A stretch of DNA of 48,211 nucleotides from Planctomicrobium piriforme (GTDB lineage: Bacteria > Planctomycetota > Planctomycetia > Pirellulales > UBA1268): the NCBI GenBank assembly GCA_945871035.1, contig CAMBUD010000011.1:1-48211 (forward strand), in the 5' to 3' direction. A program made the translations under genes and the position numbers. Below are positions 41,012 through 48,211 of the stretch, one piece after another. The stretch's first letter is position 1, and each line of letters opens with the position of its first letter. Under the pieces are notes generated by a model, which worked only from the letters and a program-made list of their open reading frames with translations, was not told where the DNA came from and made no database searches.

Positions 41012-41715
41012 ACTTTTTCGATCGTGATCGTAGCGCCGGGAACAAGCACTCTCGCAGCTGCTAGCTGTTGATCGTTGACTCGTTTTGCCCAGGCATGCGC
41101 ATCTTGTTCGATCTCCGGCCACGTACCGTAGTGGCTCGGCAGCACCACGCGAGGCTCTAGCAAACGAATGGCCTCCAAAGAGTCGTCGGGCCCCATGGTA
41201 AAGTGATCGCCAATCGGCAGGATCGCCACATCCAATCGCCGGCCCGTTGCAGCACTTCGGCCGATGCGTGCCATGTCGCAAAAGAGCGCCGTGTCACCGG
41301 CGTAATACGCCCGCATGCCATCGATTTCCAGCACCCAACCAGCGGCAACGCCGCCGTAGGTGCCATCGGGCAGGCTGGAGGAGTGATGCGCGATCTCCAT
41401 CTTCGCAGTGCCACCGGGAATGCCCTCGCGGCCGCCAAGATTCATCGGTCGAACATTTTCGACCCCCTGCTTGCCGAGCCACTGCGCAATCTCCCAATTG
41501 CAAAACACAGGCGCTTTTGTGCGCTGGGCAATTGTCACTAAATCGGCCACATGGTCGAAGTGCCCGTGCGTGATCAAAATCGCATCGCAAGACACATCCT
41601 TCGCCTTCATCGATGCGGTGGGGCAGTCGTCGAAAAATGGATCGATCAAAAGAACACCGGAGCCGGTGTCGATAAACCACGTGGCGTGGCCCGTCCAAGT
41701 GAGCTGGAGTGGCAT
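41008..41715 (-). CDS. Metal-dependent hydrolase, UPF0173/metallo-beta-lactamase fold
   Basis: The 235-residue protein has the metallo-beta-lactamase fold. Metal motifs: ITHGHFDHVAD (HxHxDH), AHHSS, YYAGDTALF (Asp) and LPSHYGTW (His). The N-terminal LTWTGHATWFIDTG is typical of the UPF0173 family. It is a soluble cytoplasmic hydrolase; substrate unknown. The ATG at 41715 has AAGGAT upstream. A longer frame from 41772 lacks support. It is convergent with the Rieske-type ferredoxin gene. Confidence 0.92.
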   Translation of the reverse strand: MPLQLTWTGHATWFIDTGSGVLLIDPFFDDCPTASMKAKDVSCDAILITHGHFDHVADLVTIAQRTKAPVFCNWEIAQWLGKQGVENVRPMNLGGREGIPGGTAKMEIAHHSSSLPDGTYGGVAAGWVLEIDGMRAYYAGDTALFCDMARIGRSAATGRRLDVAILPIGDHFTMGPDDSLEAIRLLEPRVVLPSHYGTWPEIEQDAHAWAKRVNDQQLAAARVLVPGATITIEKV

Positions 41716-41784
41716 GGTAATCCTTTTTTTAAATCGTAGCTCCCTAAGCGTAGCCGCAATCAATGGAATCAACAGCGACCCTAG

Positions 41785-43188
41785 TTAGGACAGCCGTGAG
41801 GCCATTTCTTTTCTGGCTGCCTCTTGATAGGGATTCGTGCCGATGAAGCGGCCTTCGACAACGGTGGCAAGCATCAGCATCTGCAGCAACTGCCCCACTG
41901 CATGCTCGTCGATGCGTGGCAGGAGAATATCGGCCGTCGGAGGCTTCGCCAGAGCAGAAGGCTCATTTGCTTCTGCGGCGGCGATCGTATCGGCCAACGT
42001 CCGGCCGATGCAGGCGTCGAGCCTGTCTGCGTTGTGAGCGAAAGAGCCCAACGGTGGCAGCCTGATGCGATCCCGGCGTGGCTCACCAGAGAGAATATGA
42101 GTGGTCAGTGTGTTGCAGCCTAGCTGGTGTGACTGAGTGTGGCAGTGGACATGGAGCATCGGAAACGGCATCGCTCTCCCGCCGGCTTTGCCGAGACTTT
42201 TCCACAGCAGTTGCTCGTACCACAAACAAATGGCCTCCAGTCGGTTGCTCTGACTAGACAATAGCCGCCTTGTTATCCCCATTTCGCATTCAGCCAGATG
42301 CGACACGCCGACATATTGCAACACTGGATTATCTGCCGCTGGAGCCTCCCGAAATCGGCGATTCATGGCGGCGGCTCCTTCGAGCAGTCGCACAACGTCG
42401 ATGCCGACAATCGCTGCCGGTAAAATCCCCGCCGCAGTGAATGCTGAGAACTGGCGACCAACACCGACAGGCATGTCTTGCGTTAGTGTGCAGCCAATCG
42501 CCTGAGCGAGTTCGGCAAGCCAATCGGTCTTGCCGGTGATCGCAACGAAGACTTCAGCCAATCGCTTCTGATCGCCGCCAACGCTCTGGGAGAGGGCCTG
42601 CAGGAATAGCCGGGTTACAGCAGCCGTTTCCAGCGAGCAATCCGTTTGACTGACAACGAGCATGGCCCAGCGATTGAGCAGATCATCGCCACTGATGCCA
42701 CAGGTGGAAACAACGTCGAGTAAACCCTGCACCGAATCGTTGTCGCCATGAAAGCCTGCGAATGAAAGCCGAGGACGGCCGCCACGTTCGCCGCGTGGCA
42801 GTTCGTTGTGAAACGGATGGCAGCAGGCCTCAAACAGTGCCCGTGTTGAGAGGGAAAAGTCACTGCTACCGAGCACAACAACGCGATCGACTGCTTCACG
42901 GATCCGCCGTGCCGTCGTCAGCATCGCAAACAGATCGCTCTGCGGACGGGTGCTGCCATAGTCGAACAGCATTCGATCGGGCAGGTCGATGAAGGCTGGT
43001 GCCAGCGGTTCCTCACACCCAGTGTCCCCACGCCGCAAACGCTCTAGGTCATCGAGCGATTCCCGGCGTGCCTGCGTGAGTTTTTCTGTCAGTGCTTCGA
43101 GGCTTTTCTGAGACAGACCAGCCGCAAAGACGGCGGCCGGATTGTATTGAATCGGGTCTGTGGGCGGCACGGGACGGATAGCACTCAT
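41785..43188 (-). CDS. pgi: Glucose-6-phosphate isomerase homologue with altered active site
   Basis: The 467-residue protein is related to phosphoglucose isomerase (glycolysis). SIS-domain features are present: RVVVLGSSDFSLSTRALFEA, the signature-like PVGVGRQFSAFTAAGILPAA followed by IVGIDV, and WYEQLLWKSLGK. In active Pgi the last motif has Glu before S-x-G-K (ES-GK); here it is Lys (AAA codon). The usual DLHS-GQ catalytic His segment reads HVHCHTQSHQLG. These changes suggest weakened or changed activity, so the name is by homology. The ATG at 43188 has GGAGG upstream. It is divergent from apgM. Confidence 0.8.
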   Translation of the reverse strand: MSAIRPVPPTDPIQYNPAAVFAAGLSQKSLEALTEKLTQARRESLDDLERLRRGDTGCEEPLAPAFIDLPDRMLFDYGSTRPQSDLFAMLTTARRIREAVDRVVVLGSSDFSLSTRALFEACCHPFHNELPRGERGGRPRLSFAGFHGDNDSVQGLLDVVSTCGISGDDLLNRWAMLVVSQTDCSLETAAVTRLFLQALSQSVGGDQKRLAEVFVAITGKTDWLAELAQAIGCTLTQDMPVGVGRQFSAFTAAGILPAAIVGIDVVRLLEGAAAMNRRFREAPAADNPVLQYVGVSHLAECEMGITRRLLSSQSNRLEAICLWYEQLLWKSLGKAGGRAMPFPMLHVHCHTQSHQLGCNTLTTHILSGEPRRDRIRLPPLGSFAHNADRLDACIGRTLADTIAAAEANEPSALAKPPTADILLPRIDEHAVGQLLQMLMLATVVEGRFIGTNPYQEAARKEMASRLS

Positions 43189-43320
43189 GGCACCTCCTGC
43201 CAGGTGGGAAGCAAAACTGTCGGCTCTTGGGCCCCGAGGCGACCACGTTTCGTAAAGTATTTCAAGTCACTGACGTTCTCTGTTCCAATAGCCTCCTTCG
43301 GGCAGCAGGCCCCTCGTAGA

Positions 43321-43349
43321 TTGACGCAGGCTCGTTGGTCGGATCGAAT
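43321..43349 (+). promoter_or_regulatory. Promoter candidate for apgM
   Basis: TTGACG (43321-43326) is followed after 17 bases by TCGAAT (43344-43349, four of six). The predicted start would give a leader of about 60 bases before the GTG at 43417. It lies in the 228-base divergent gap between pgi and apgM. Confidence 0.35.
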
Positions 43350-43416
43350 CCGCCATCTAAGGCAAACGAAAAGATCTCTCCACAACCGCTCTCCACAACC
43401 GTAGGAATACACCGCC

Positions 43417-44622
43417 GTGCAGCAGCATGAATTGGTCCGTGAACTGACTGAGAAAAACCAAACAAAAATTGTGCTGCTCGTAGCGGATGGCCTCGGTGGC
43501 CTGCCGATGCAGTCGGGCGGACGGACGGAACTGGAAACCGCATCGACTCCCAATCTCGATCGCCTAGCAGCACTGGGGACAAGCGGATCGAGCATTCCCG
43601 TTCTGCCGGGCATCACGCCCGGTTCGGGTCCGGGGCACTTGGGTCTTTTTGGCTACGACCCACTGGAGTTCAAGATCGGCCGGGGTGCACTCGAGGCCAC
43701 TGGCATCGGCTTTGAACTCGGCCCCGATGACATAGCCATTCGCGGCAATTTTTGCACGCTCGACTCCAGCGGCCTGATCGTCGATCGTCGTGCCGGCCGA
43801 ATCCCTTCGGAGGAAAGCTGCCGAGTGGTCGAGCGCTTGCAAGGTGTGCGCATCGAAGGGGTTGAAACCTTTGTGAAACCTGTCAAAGAGCACCGCTTTG
43901 TCGTTGTCTTCCGTGGCAAAGGTCTCAGTGGTGCTGTTGCCGACACCGATCCGCAGGCCATTGGCGTGGCACCTCTGGAGGCAGTGGCTCTGACTCCTGC
44001 TGCACAGCATACCGCCGCGGTGACGCAGTCATTCGTCCGGCAGGCCCGAGCGATTCTGGCCGATGAACAAAAAGCCAACGGACTGGTGCTGCGTGGATTC
44101 GCTGCCAAGCCACAGTTGCCGAGCTATCAGGATCTCTACGGCTTACGCGCCGCAGCCATTGCCGTCTATCCGATGTACAAAGGATTGGCGCGATTGGTCG
44201 GCATGACACTCGTGGGCAACGCGCACACTCTCGACGAACAGATCGACACGCTGGCCCACTGCTGGAATGACTACGATTTTTTCTTTCTGCACTTCAAGTA
44301 CACCGATTCGACCGGCGAGGATGGCGACTTTCCTGGAAAGGTGAAACGCATCGAGGAGCTGGATCGGGCGCTTCCACGAATCGAGAAACTGGGGCCGGAT
44401 GTGCTGATCGTGACCGGTGATCACAGCACGCCGAGCAGACTCAAAAATCATAGCTGGCACCCCGTGCCAACGCTCTTATTCTCGTCCACCTGCCGACCGG
44501 ACGGCCTCAATAAATTCTCCGAGCGAGAATGCCTGCGCGGCGGGCTGGGTATTTTTCAAGCCAAACACCTGATGCTACTCGCCATGGCACACGCCCTGCG
44601 CTTCGGTAAATACGGCGCTTAG
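43417..44622 (+). CDS. apgM: 2,3-bisphosphoglycerate-independent phosphoglycerate mutase, archaeal type
   Basis: The 401-residue alkaline-phosphatase-superfamily enzyme interconverts 3- and 2-phosphoglycerate. Features: IVLLVADGLGGLP (metal Asp), TASTPNLDRLAALG, ITPGSGPGHLGLFGYDP (phosphorylated Ser and surrounding), KYTDSTGEDGDFPGKV, then VLIVTGDHSTPSRLKNHSWH (Asp, His, His). The archaeal/ApgM length and motifs match. The start is a GTG at 43417 with TAGGAA upstream. Confidence 0.94.
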   Translation: MQQHELVRELTEKNQTKIVLLVADGLGGLPMQSGGRTELETASTPNLDRLAALGTSGSSIPVLPGITPGSGPGHLGLFGYDPLEFKIGRGALEATGIGFELGPDDIAIRGNFCTLDSSGLIVDRRAGRIPSEESCRVVERLQGVRIEGVETFVKPVKEHRFVVVFRGKGLSGAVADTDPQAIGVAPLEAVALTPAAQHTAAVTQSFVRQARAILADEQKANGLVLRGFAAKPQLPSYQDLYGLRAAAIAVYPMYKGLARLVGMTLVGNAHTLDEQIDTLAHCWNDYDFFFLHFKYTDSTGEDGDFPGKVKRIEELDRALPRIEKLGPDVLIVTGDHSTPSRLKNHSWHPVPTLLFSSTCRPDGLNKFSERECLRGGLGIFQAKHLMLLAMAHALRFGKYGA

Positions 44623-44652
44623 AACAGCGCCGGGGTTGGTTTTGCAATCCGG

Positions 44653-46032
44653 TCAGTCGCTCGCAGTGGCAGACACGATCACACGCGGATCGAGCCAAAC
44701 CGTCCGATCGAGGATGTCTCCGCGGTCGGCAGCCTCGATGCACAACTGTATCTCGATTGCCTGCTGCAATTCTGCTTGCACGAAGTGCGGTTCGTCGCCG
44801 CCCCGCAACACCGGCGACGCAAATACCTCCTGCATCGCACCCTCTTTGCGGCGTGCCAGAATGCGCACAATAACGCTGCCTTTGTGTCCGGCTGAATCAT
44901 CGATGGCAACCAGTGATTCAAACCGGTCCACGGGCGCGACAAATCGATAACTCAGACGCGCCGGTCCATGCAGGCCCAAGCCGTCAAAGGCAGTGACACC
45001 ACGGGCAGAGAGCCAATCGCCGGTCGGAGTGCACCCCATCGCTAGCAGCCACGGAACGGCAAGGCTTGGGGTCTGCATCACTGCAGTCGGTGTGAGCGTA
45101 GCGAGGGCTTGCGCGCAGCCGCCGTCGACGGCGATCGCCACAATCTCACTGGGATCACAGACGGCCTTGTGTCGGATGTCGCCTGCCAGAACAACACACT
45201 CTGCCAGAGGCGGTCGGGCATTGGGATTCTCGATCGGATCAATGGCTGCTACCGGAAATCGTGAGCCGTCAACCAGAGCCACGACGCTGCGCAAGGTCGA
45301 TTTTTCCTGAACCGATTTCACAACTGGAAGATCAATCGCTTGCACCATACCGACCGGTATCTGCACCGACCCACTCGTTGCTGGCTTGCCCTTGCGGGCA
45401 GCGATTGGGACAGCAGCTGCTAGATTTTGCACACCATCCAGCTGCAGCATTTGTTCGTTCCACGAAAGTTGCCGGGCGGCCACGCGATCGCCATTGAGCA
45501 GCTGCACTTGACACAGTCGCTCCTGCCCCAGCCCGTTGGACGTTTCGGCATCTAATCCTTTCACTTGCCGAGGTATGGGGCCCGCAGCGATGCTCAGCCG
45601 ATAACCGTTTACCGCCCGAGCGGGTAACTCGATGCGACCAAACGCACCGCACTGCAGCACAGCAGTCTGTGCATCGAGGCTCTCAATCGTGCCAGCCAGT
45701 ACGCCGCCTCCAGCCAGGAGCACCATCGGTCCCTGCGGCCATGGCGGCAAGCGGCCCCAGCCGACAACCGTGCTGGTGGGTACGTCGAGACGTGTGCCAT
45801 CGGACAGACAAAAAAGTGCACGCGATTGCGAGAGCGATTGAAACGCCACTGAGGCGTGTGTCTGGGTCGCTAATTCCAAGCGGCCACGAGCAACGGTCCC
45901 TTCGGGAGCAGCCAACAGCGTGTGGGAGCCGGCCAGCGCAATCGTCAGGGCCAGCACAATCTCTCGCAAAATCTCGCTCCAGCAGAGCAGGCTTGTGTCG
46001 GCGCGCAGGATCGGGTGATGGTGGATGGTCAT
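44653..46032 (-). CDS. Secreted protein with C-terminal NPCBM-like domain
   Basis: The 459-residue protein has a hydrophobic start (REIVLALTIALAGSHTLLAA) acting as a signal peptide. The central part repeats strand patterns such as ALFCLSDGTRLDVPTSTVVGW and VQLLNGDRVAARQLSW, like small beta domains. The C terminus from about 340 resembles an NPCBM carbohydrate-binding module: LGLHGPARLSYRFVAPVDRFESLVAIDDS ... VIVRIL ... WLDPRVI (shown with gaps). Its ATG overlaps the previous stop by 4 bases. It may be a cell-surface glycan-binding protein (inference). Confidence 0.82.
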   Translation of the reverse strand: MTIHHHPILRADTSLLCWSEILREIVLALTIALAGSHTLLAAPEGTVARGRLELATQTHASVAFQSLSQSRALFCLSDGTRLDVPTSTVVGWGRLPPWPQGPMVLLAGGGVLAGTIESLDAQTAVLQCGAFGRIELPARAVNGYRLSIAAGPIPRQVKGLDAETSNGLGQERLCQVQLLNGDRVAARQLSWNEQMLQLDGVQNLAAAVPIAARKGKPATSGSVQIPVGMVQAIDLPVVKSVQEKSTLRSVVALVDGSRFPVAAIDPIENPNARPPLAECVVLAGDIRHKAVCDPSEIVAIAVDGGCAQALATLTPTAVMQTPSLAVPWLLAMGCTPTGDWLSARGVTAFDGLGLHGPARLSYRFVAPVDRFESLVAIDDSAGHKGSVIVRILARRKEGAMQEVFASPVLRGGDEPHFVQAELQQAIEIQLCIEAADRGDILDRTVWLDPRVIVSATASD

Positions 46033-47114
46033 GGCGACTCTAATTCTCGCTGAAAGAGTGGCGTCAGATTGTTCGGCATCTGTAGCACGTAAAGCGCTGC
46101 GGCTGTGCCGTATTCGGGGCAGGACGGATCCAACCACGAACCGTCCGTTTTTTGGGCCTGCAAAAGCGTAGGTGCCGCTTGGCTGTACCACTCTTTCCAA
46201 TCGCTGCCGCCCCGCTGCCAGAATGCGGCTGCCGCATACGATAGGCCATAGAGTGCGTATCCGTCATTGGCTTGGAGGGGGCTGGTCAGGCCGAGTCGTA
46301 CGGAATGATCCTTCAGCCAGTCAAAGCCGCGATCGATTGCCTCTTTGCTACCAACCCCAGCTACTTGGATCGCAAAAAGTGCAGCGGCTGTGCGTGGCTG
46401 TGCGCTGGCACCAGCAGCCGATTGGTAGCGAAATCCACCGTCGTCGTTTTGCAATTGTTTGAGATAGACGATGGCCCGCTCAACTGTTGTCTGCGACACG
46501 GCAAATCCGCTGTTGTGCAAGCCGCGCAGCGCCACCACCATGCCAGCAGTCACCGACCCATCGGCCTCGCCTCTTTCCGGCTGGTACCGCCAGCCACCTT
46601 CTGCATTCTGGGTCTTTTCAATCAGGGCTCTCGCCCGATCGAGGATGGTTGCGAGCGCTTTGTCATCGGCGGTTTCACCGTAGACTTCCGCCAATACAAG
46701 CGTGGCAAAGGAGTGCCCATACATGACGCCGTGCGCGGCCTGTTCGTTGCCGTGAATCAAGCCATCGGGGGCAGCAGACTCGATAAGAAATTCCACGCCC
46801 CGCATAACAGCCCTGCTCTGTGGGCCAGCTGTCGGCGTGCTGCCGGAGCCCACCAGCGCCATCGTAGCTGTGGCTGTGATGGCAACGCTGCCACGAAACG
46901 CCCCCGACCCCCACGAGCCGTCTGCTTGTTGGGCTGCAACAAGCCACGCTTGACCGCGTTGGCACGACTCTTGAATCGCCGCTCGGGGCGTGTCTGTTGG
47001 TGCAGCGGTGCTGGCGATCGGTGCCACGAGCGGCAGCACTGCCAGTGTGGCCACGATCAGCAGTTGCCGCGGTGTCGGCTGGAGAAGCAACGCACAACGG
47101 ACGGCAATACTCAC
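46029..47114 (-). CDS. Secreted prenyltransferase/squalene-oxidase-repeat protein
   Basis: The 361-residue protein has a signal peptide (LLIVATLAVLPLVAPIASTAA) and at least four alpha-alpha repeats with the hallmarks QQADGSWG, TQNAEGGWRYQ, QNDDGGFRYQ and QKTDGSWLDP, forming an alpha/alpha barrel like squalene cyclases. Typical cyclase catalytic motifs (DxDD) are not seen, so it is probably not a cyclase. It is coupled by 4-base overlaps to both neighbours. Confidence 0.87.
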   Translation of the reverse strand: MSIAVRCALLLQPTPRQLLIVATLAVLPLVAPIASTAAPTDTPRAAIQESCQRGQAWLVAAQQADGSWGSGAFRGSVAITATATMALVGSGSTPTAGPQSRAVMRGVEFLIESAAPDGLIHGNEQAAHGVMYGHSFATLVLAEVYGETADDKALATILDRARALIEKTQNAEGGWRYQPERGEADGSVTAGMVVALRGLHNSGFAVSQTTVERAIVYLKQLQNDDGGFRYQSAAGASAQPRTAAALFAIQVAGVGSKEAIDRGFDWLKDHSVRLGLTSPLQANDGYALYGLSYAAAAFWQRGGSDWKEWYSQAAPTLLQAQKTDGSWLDPSCPEYGTAAALYVLQMPNNLTPLFQRELESP

Positions 47115-48211
47115 GGCTGGCCCCCGGAAGATTCTGCTGTTTCAAGCAGCAATCGGTAGTAGCCCTCGACAGCCAAACGGTAGGCCGGATTCACAGATAA
47201 GACTGCGTCGTCGCTGCGACTGCCCCACGGACGAACCGACTGCGGCAAAATATTCCAAACCCGATCAACGTCGGCCTCAAGACCGTCAACTGTTTTACTA
47301 TCTGGTGACGTTCCCACTGATCCCGCTGCACTGCCGGTCGGATTCTGGGTGGGCGTGCCGCTGGCAGCAACCGGGGATTGCAGACCACTGTTGGCTAACA
47401 CGCCACTGGCAGAGTGTCCCTGCTCAGTGGATGCGCTGTCCTGACTCTCTACCGGCGAGACAGCCGACAATGCACTGCCGCCATTGGCAGCCACGCGGCT
47501 GGCAGCCTCAATTGCGAATCGCTCAAGCCTCTTGATCAACCGACTACGAGGCCGGTCTTTGTGGACTGCCGTCGCACTCCCCAGAGCAGTGGCTGCCTGC
47601 CTGAGGATCGTGGCTGCTTGGGCACTGGCGTCGGCAGCTATTGCCAGACGATTGTCGATGAGAGCGTCTATCGCTTGGGGCAGCGCAAGCTCGTCTAGCG
47701 CTGCCAAATGCTGCCACGCAACACGCATGTCTTCCTGTTGGCTGTCATCCATAATCGGTTGCGATTGGATCGCTGCACAATCGACGGCGAGCTCTGCCAG
47801 GCAGTCTGCATGGAGTGTTGCCAGTTGATCGAGATCGCCACGATCGCGGGCAGAGAGACTGGCCGACGAAAGACCGGGGCTGTTCGTAAAACGATCCCAG
47901 AGCAACCCGGCCAGCTTCGTCTCAAACTCCGCTGCCTCGGCAATGCCGACGGCCCCTGGGGAAAGAATCCGTGGAGCGTTGAGCGGCGGGACGGCCGGAA
48001 CAGCTGCGGTGGGCCCCTGCAGAACCACCGACTGCGACCATTGGCTCATGGTAATCGGCACCAGTTGCCGACGAATGGCCTGCCACCATACAGGCGGCAG
48101 GCATGCGCCTGAAATCGATAGGCTGGCGACTAAAACTGTCCCCAGCGCTCCCCAGAGCAAGCCCTGCCTAAGCCCCAATCTCGGCAGTCGCCCCGCTGTG
48201 TGCAGTGCCTG
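47111..48211 (-). CDS. Unknown exported protein, planctomycete type (5' end outside window)
   Basis: The frame is open to the right edge; the only in-window start near there is TTG at 48178, so the true start may lie beyond. A hydrophobic segment (LLWGALGTVLVASLSISGAC) is followed by an Ala/Gln-rich helical region and a Ser/Pro linker. The C terminus reads VDRVWNILPQSVRPWGSR and NPAYRLAVEGYYRLL, a pattern seen in planctomycete proteins next to VWA/DUF4159/MoxR genes (recollection, not verified). The function is unknown. It overlaps the next gene by 4 bases. Confidence 0.7.
   Translation of the reverse strand, partial: QALHTAGRLPRLGLRQGLLWGALGTVLVASLSISGACLPPVWWQAIRRQLVPITMSQWSQSVVLQGPTAAVPAVPPLNAPRILSPGAVGIAEAAEFETKLAGLLWDRFTNSPGLSSASLSARDRGDLDQLATLHADCLAELAVDCAAIQSQPIMDDSQQEDMRVAWQHLAALDELALPQAIDALIDNRLAIAADASAQAATILRQAATALGSATAVHKDRPRSRLIKRLERFAIEAASRVAANGGSALSAVSPVESQDSASTEQGHSASGVLANSGLQSPVAASGTPTQNPTGSAAGSVGTSPDSKTVDGLEADVDRVWNILPQSVRPWGSRSDDAVLSVNPAYRLAVEGYYRLLLETAESSGGQP

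Noticed and set aside
44653..48211. A terpenoid or hopanoid cyclase locus
   Set aside because: The repeat protein lacks DxDD-type catalytic motifs, has a signal peptide, and its neighbours are not terpenoid genes.

Overview
The window looks like a moderately GC-rich planctomycete chromosome, probably Pirellulales-like. This rests on several protein families I recognise as typical of that phylum: an NPCBM-domain secreted protein, small 'CxxTGQPFxPGE' and zinc-ribbon proteins, a giant multiheme cytochrome beside cytochrome b, and serine-hydrolase proteins with eroded active sites. The assignment comes from protein family resemblance only. I saw no rRNA, tRNA, CRISPR array, transposase or phage gene.

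Layout. 1-1828 (+): the end of a thioredoxin-fold protein and a sulfotransferase. 1790-7689 (-): a tightly coupled flagellar block (a kinase-like ATPase, then fliF, fliO, fliP, fliQ, fliR, flhB) whose last gene encodes an FlhB without its autocleaved C-terminal domain. 7746-9688 (-): an esterase-like protein and malate dehydrogenase. 9825-31539 (-): one 21.7-kb block of 18 genes encoding a quinol-to-oxygen respiratory chain. 31901-34290 (+): purD coupled to a Gfo/Idh/MocA-type protein. 34341-35820 (-): a zinc-ribbon protein and a beta-decarboxylating dehydrogenase. 36094-41715: an HNH nuclease, a 7Fe ferredoxin, an ECF-like sigma factor, two planctomycete-type unknowns, a HAD phosphatase, a Rieske-type ferredoxin and a metallo-beta-lactamase-fold hydrolase. 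41785-44622: divergent glycolysis genes (a Pgi homologue and ApgM). 44653-48211 (-): a coupled trio of secreted proteins running off the right edge.

The centrepiece is the respiratory block. In transcription order it encodes: a Rieske protein with a long Ala/Pro-rich extension before a Tat-like motif; a cytochrome b6 that keeps the Cys aligned with the heme c_n/c_i-binding Cys of b6f; an N-terminally extended subunit IV; a 1560-residue octaheme cytochrome c with a PDZ-like domain; two tandem cupredoxin-type proteins; a diheme cytochrome c; CoxB and an A2-type CoxA; CtaA and CtaB for heme A synthesis; CoxC, CoxD and SCO; a DUF420 protein; a small CPNCK membrane protein; and two related membrane proteins of unknown function. 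The likely electron path (inference) is quinol > b/Rieske > octaheme c > cupredoxin and/or diheme c > CuA > heme a/a3-CuB. Upstream of the block is a TTGACA-16-TACAGT promoter followed at once by a perfect 10-4-10 palindrome with the core GTGAA-N4-TTCAC. That resembles a Rex or CRP/FNR-type operator placed to repress the whole chain.

A second theme is loss of key residues in otherwise intact reading frames (FlhB, the kinase-like protein, the esterase, Pgi, the Gfo/Idh-like protein). A third is scattered short tandem duplications of 11-15 bp.
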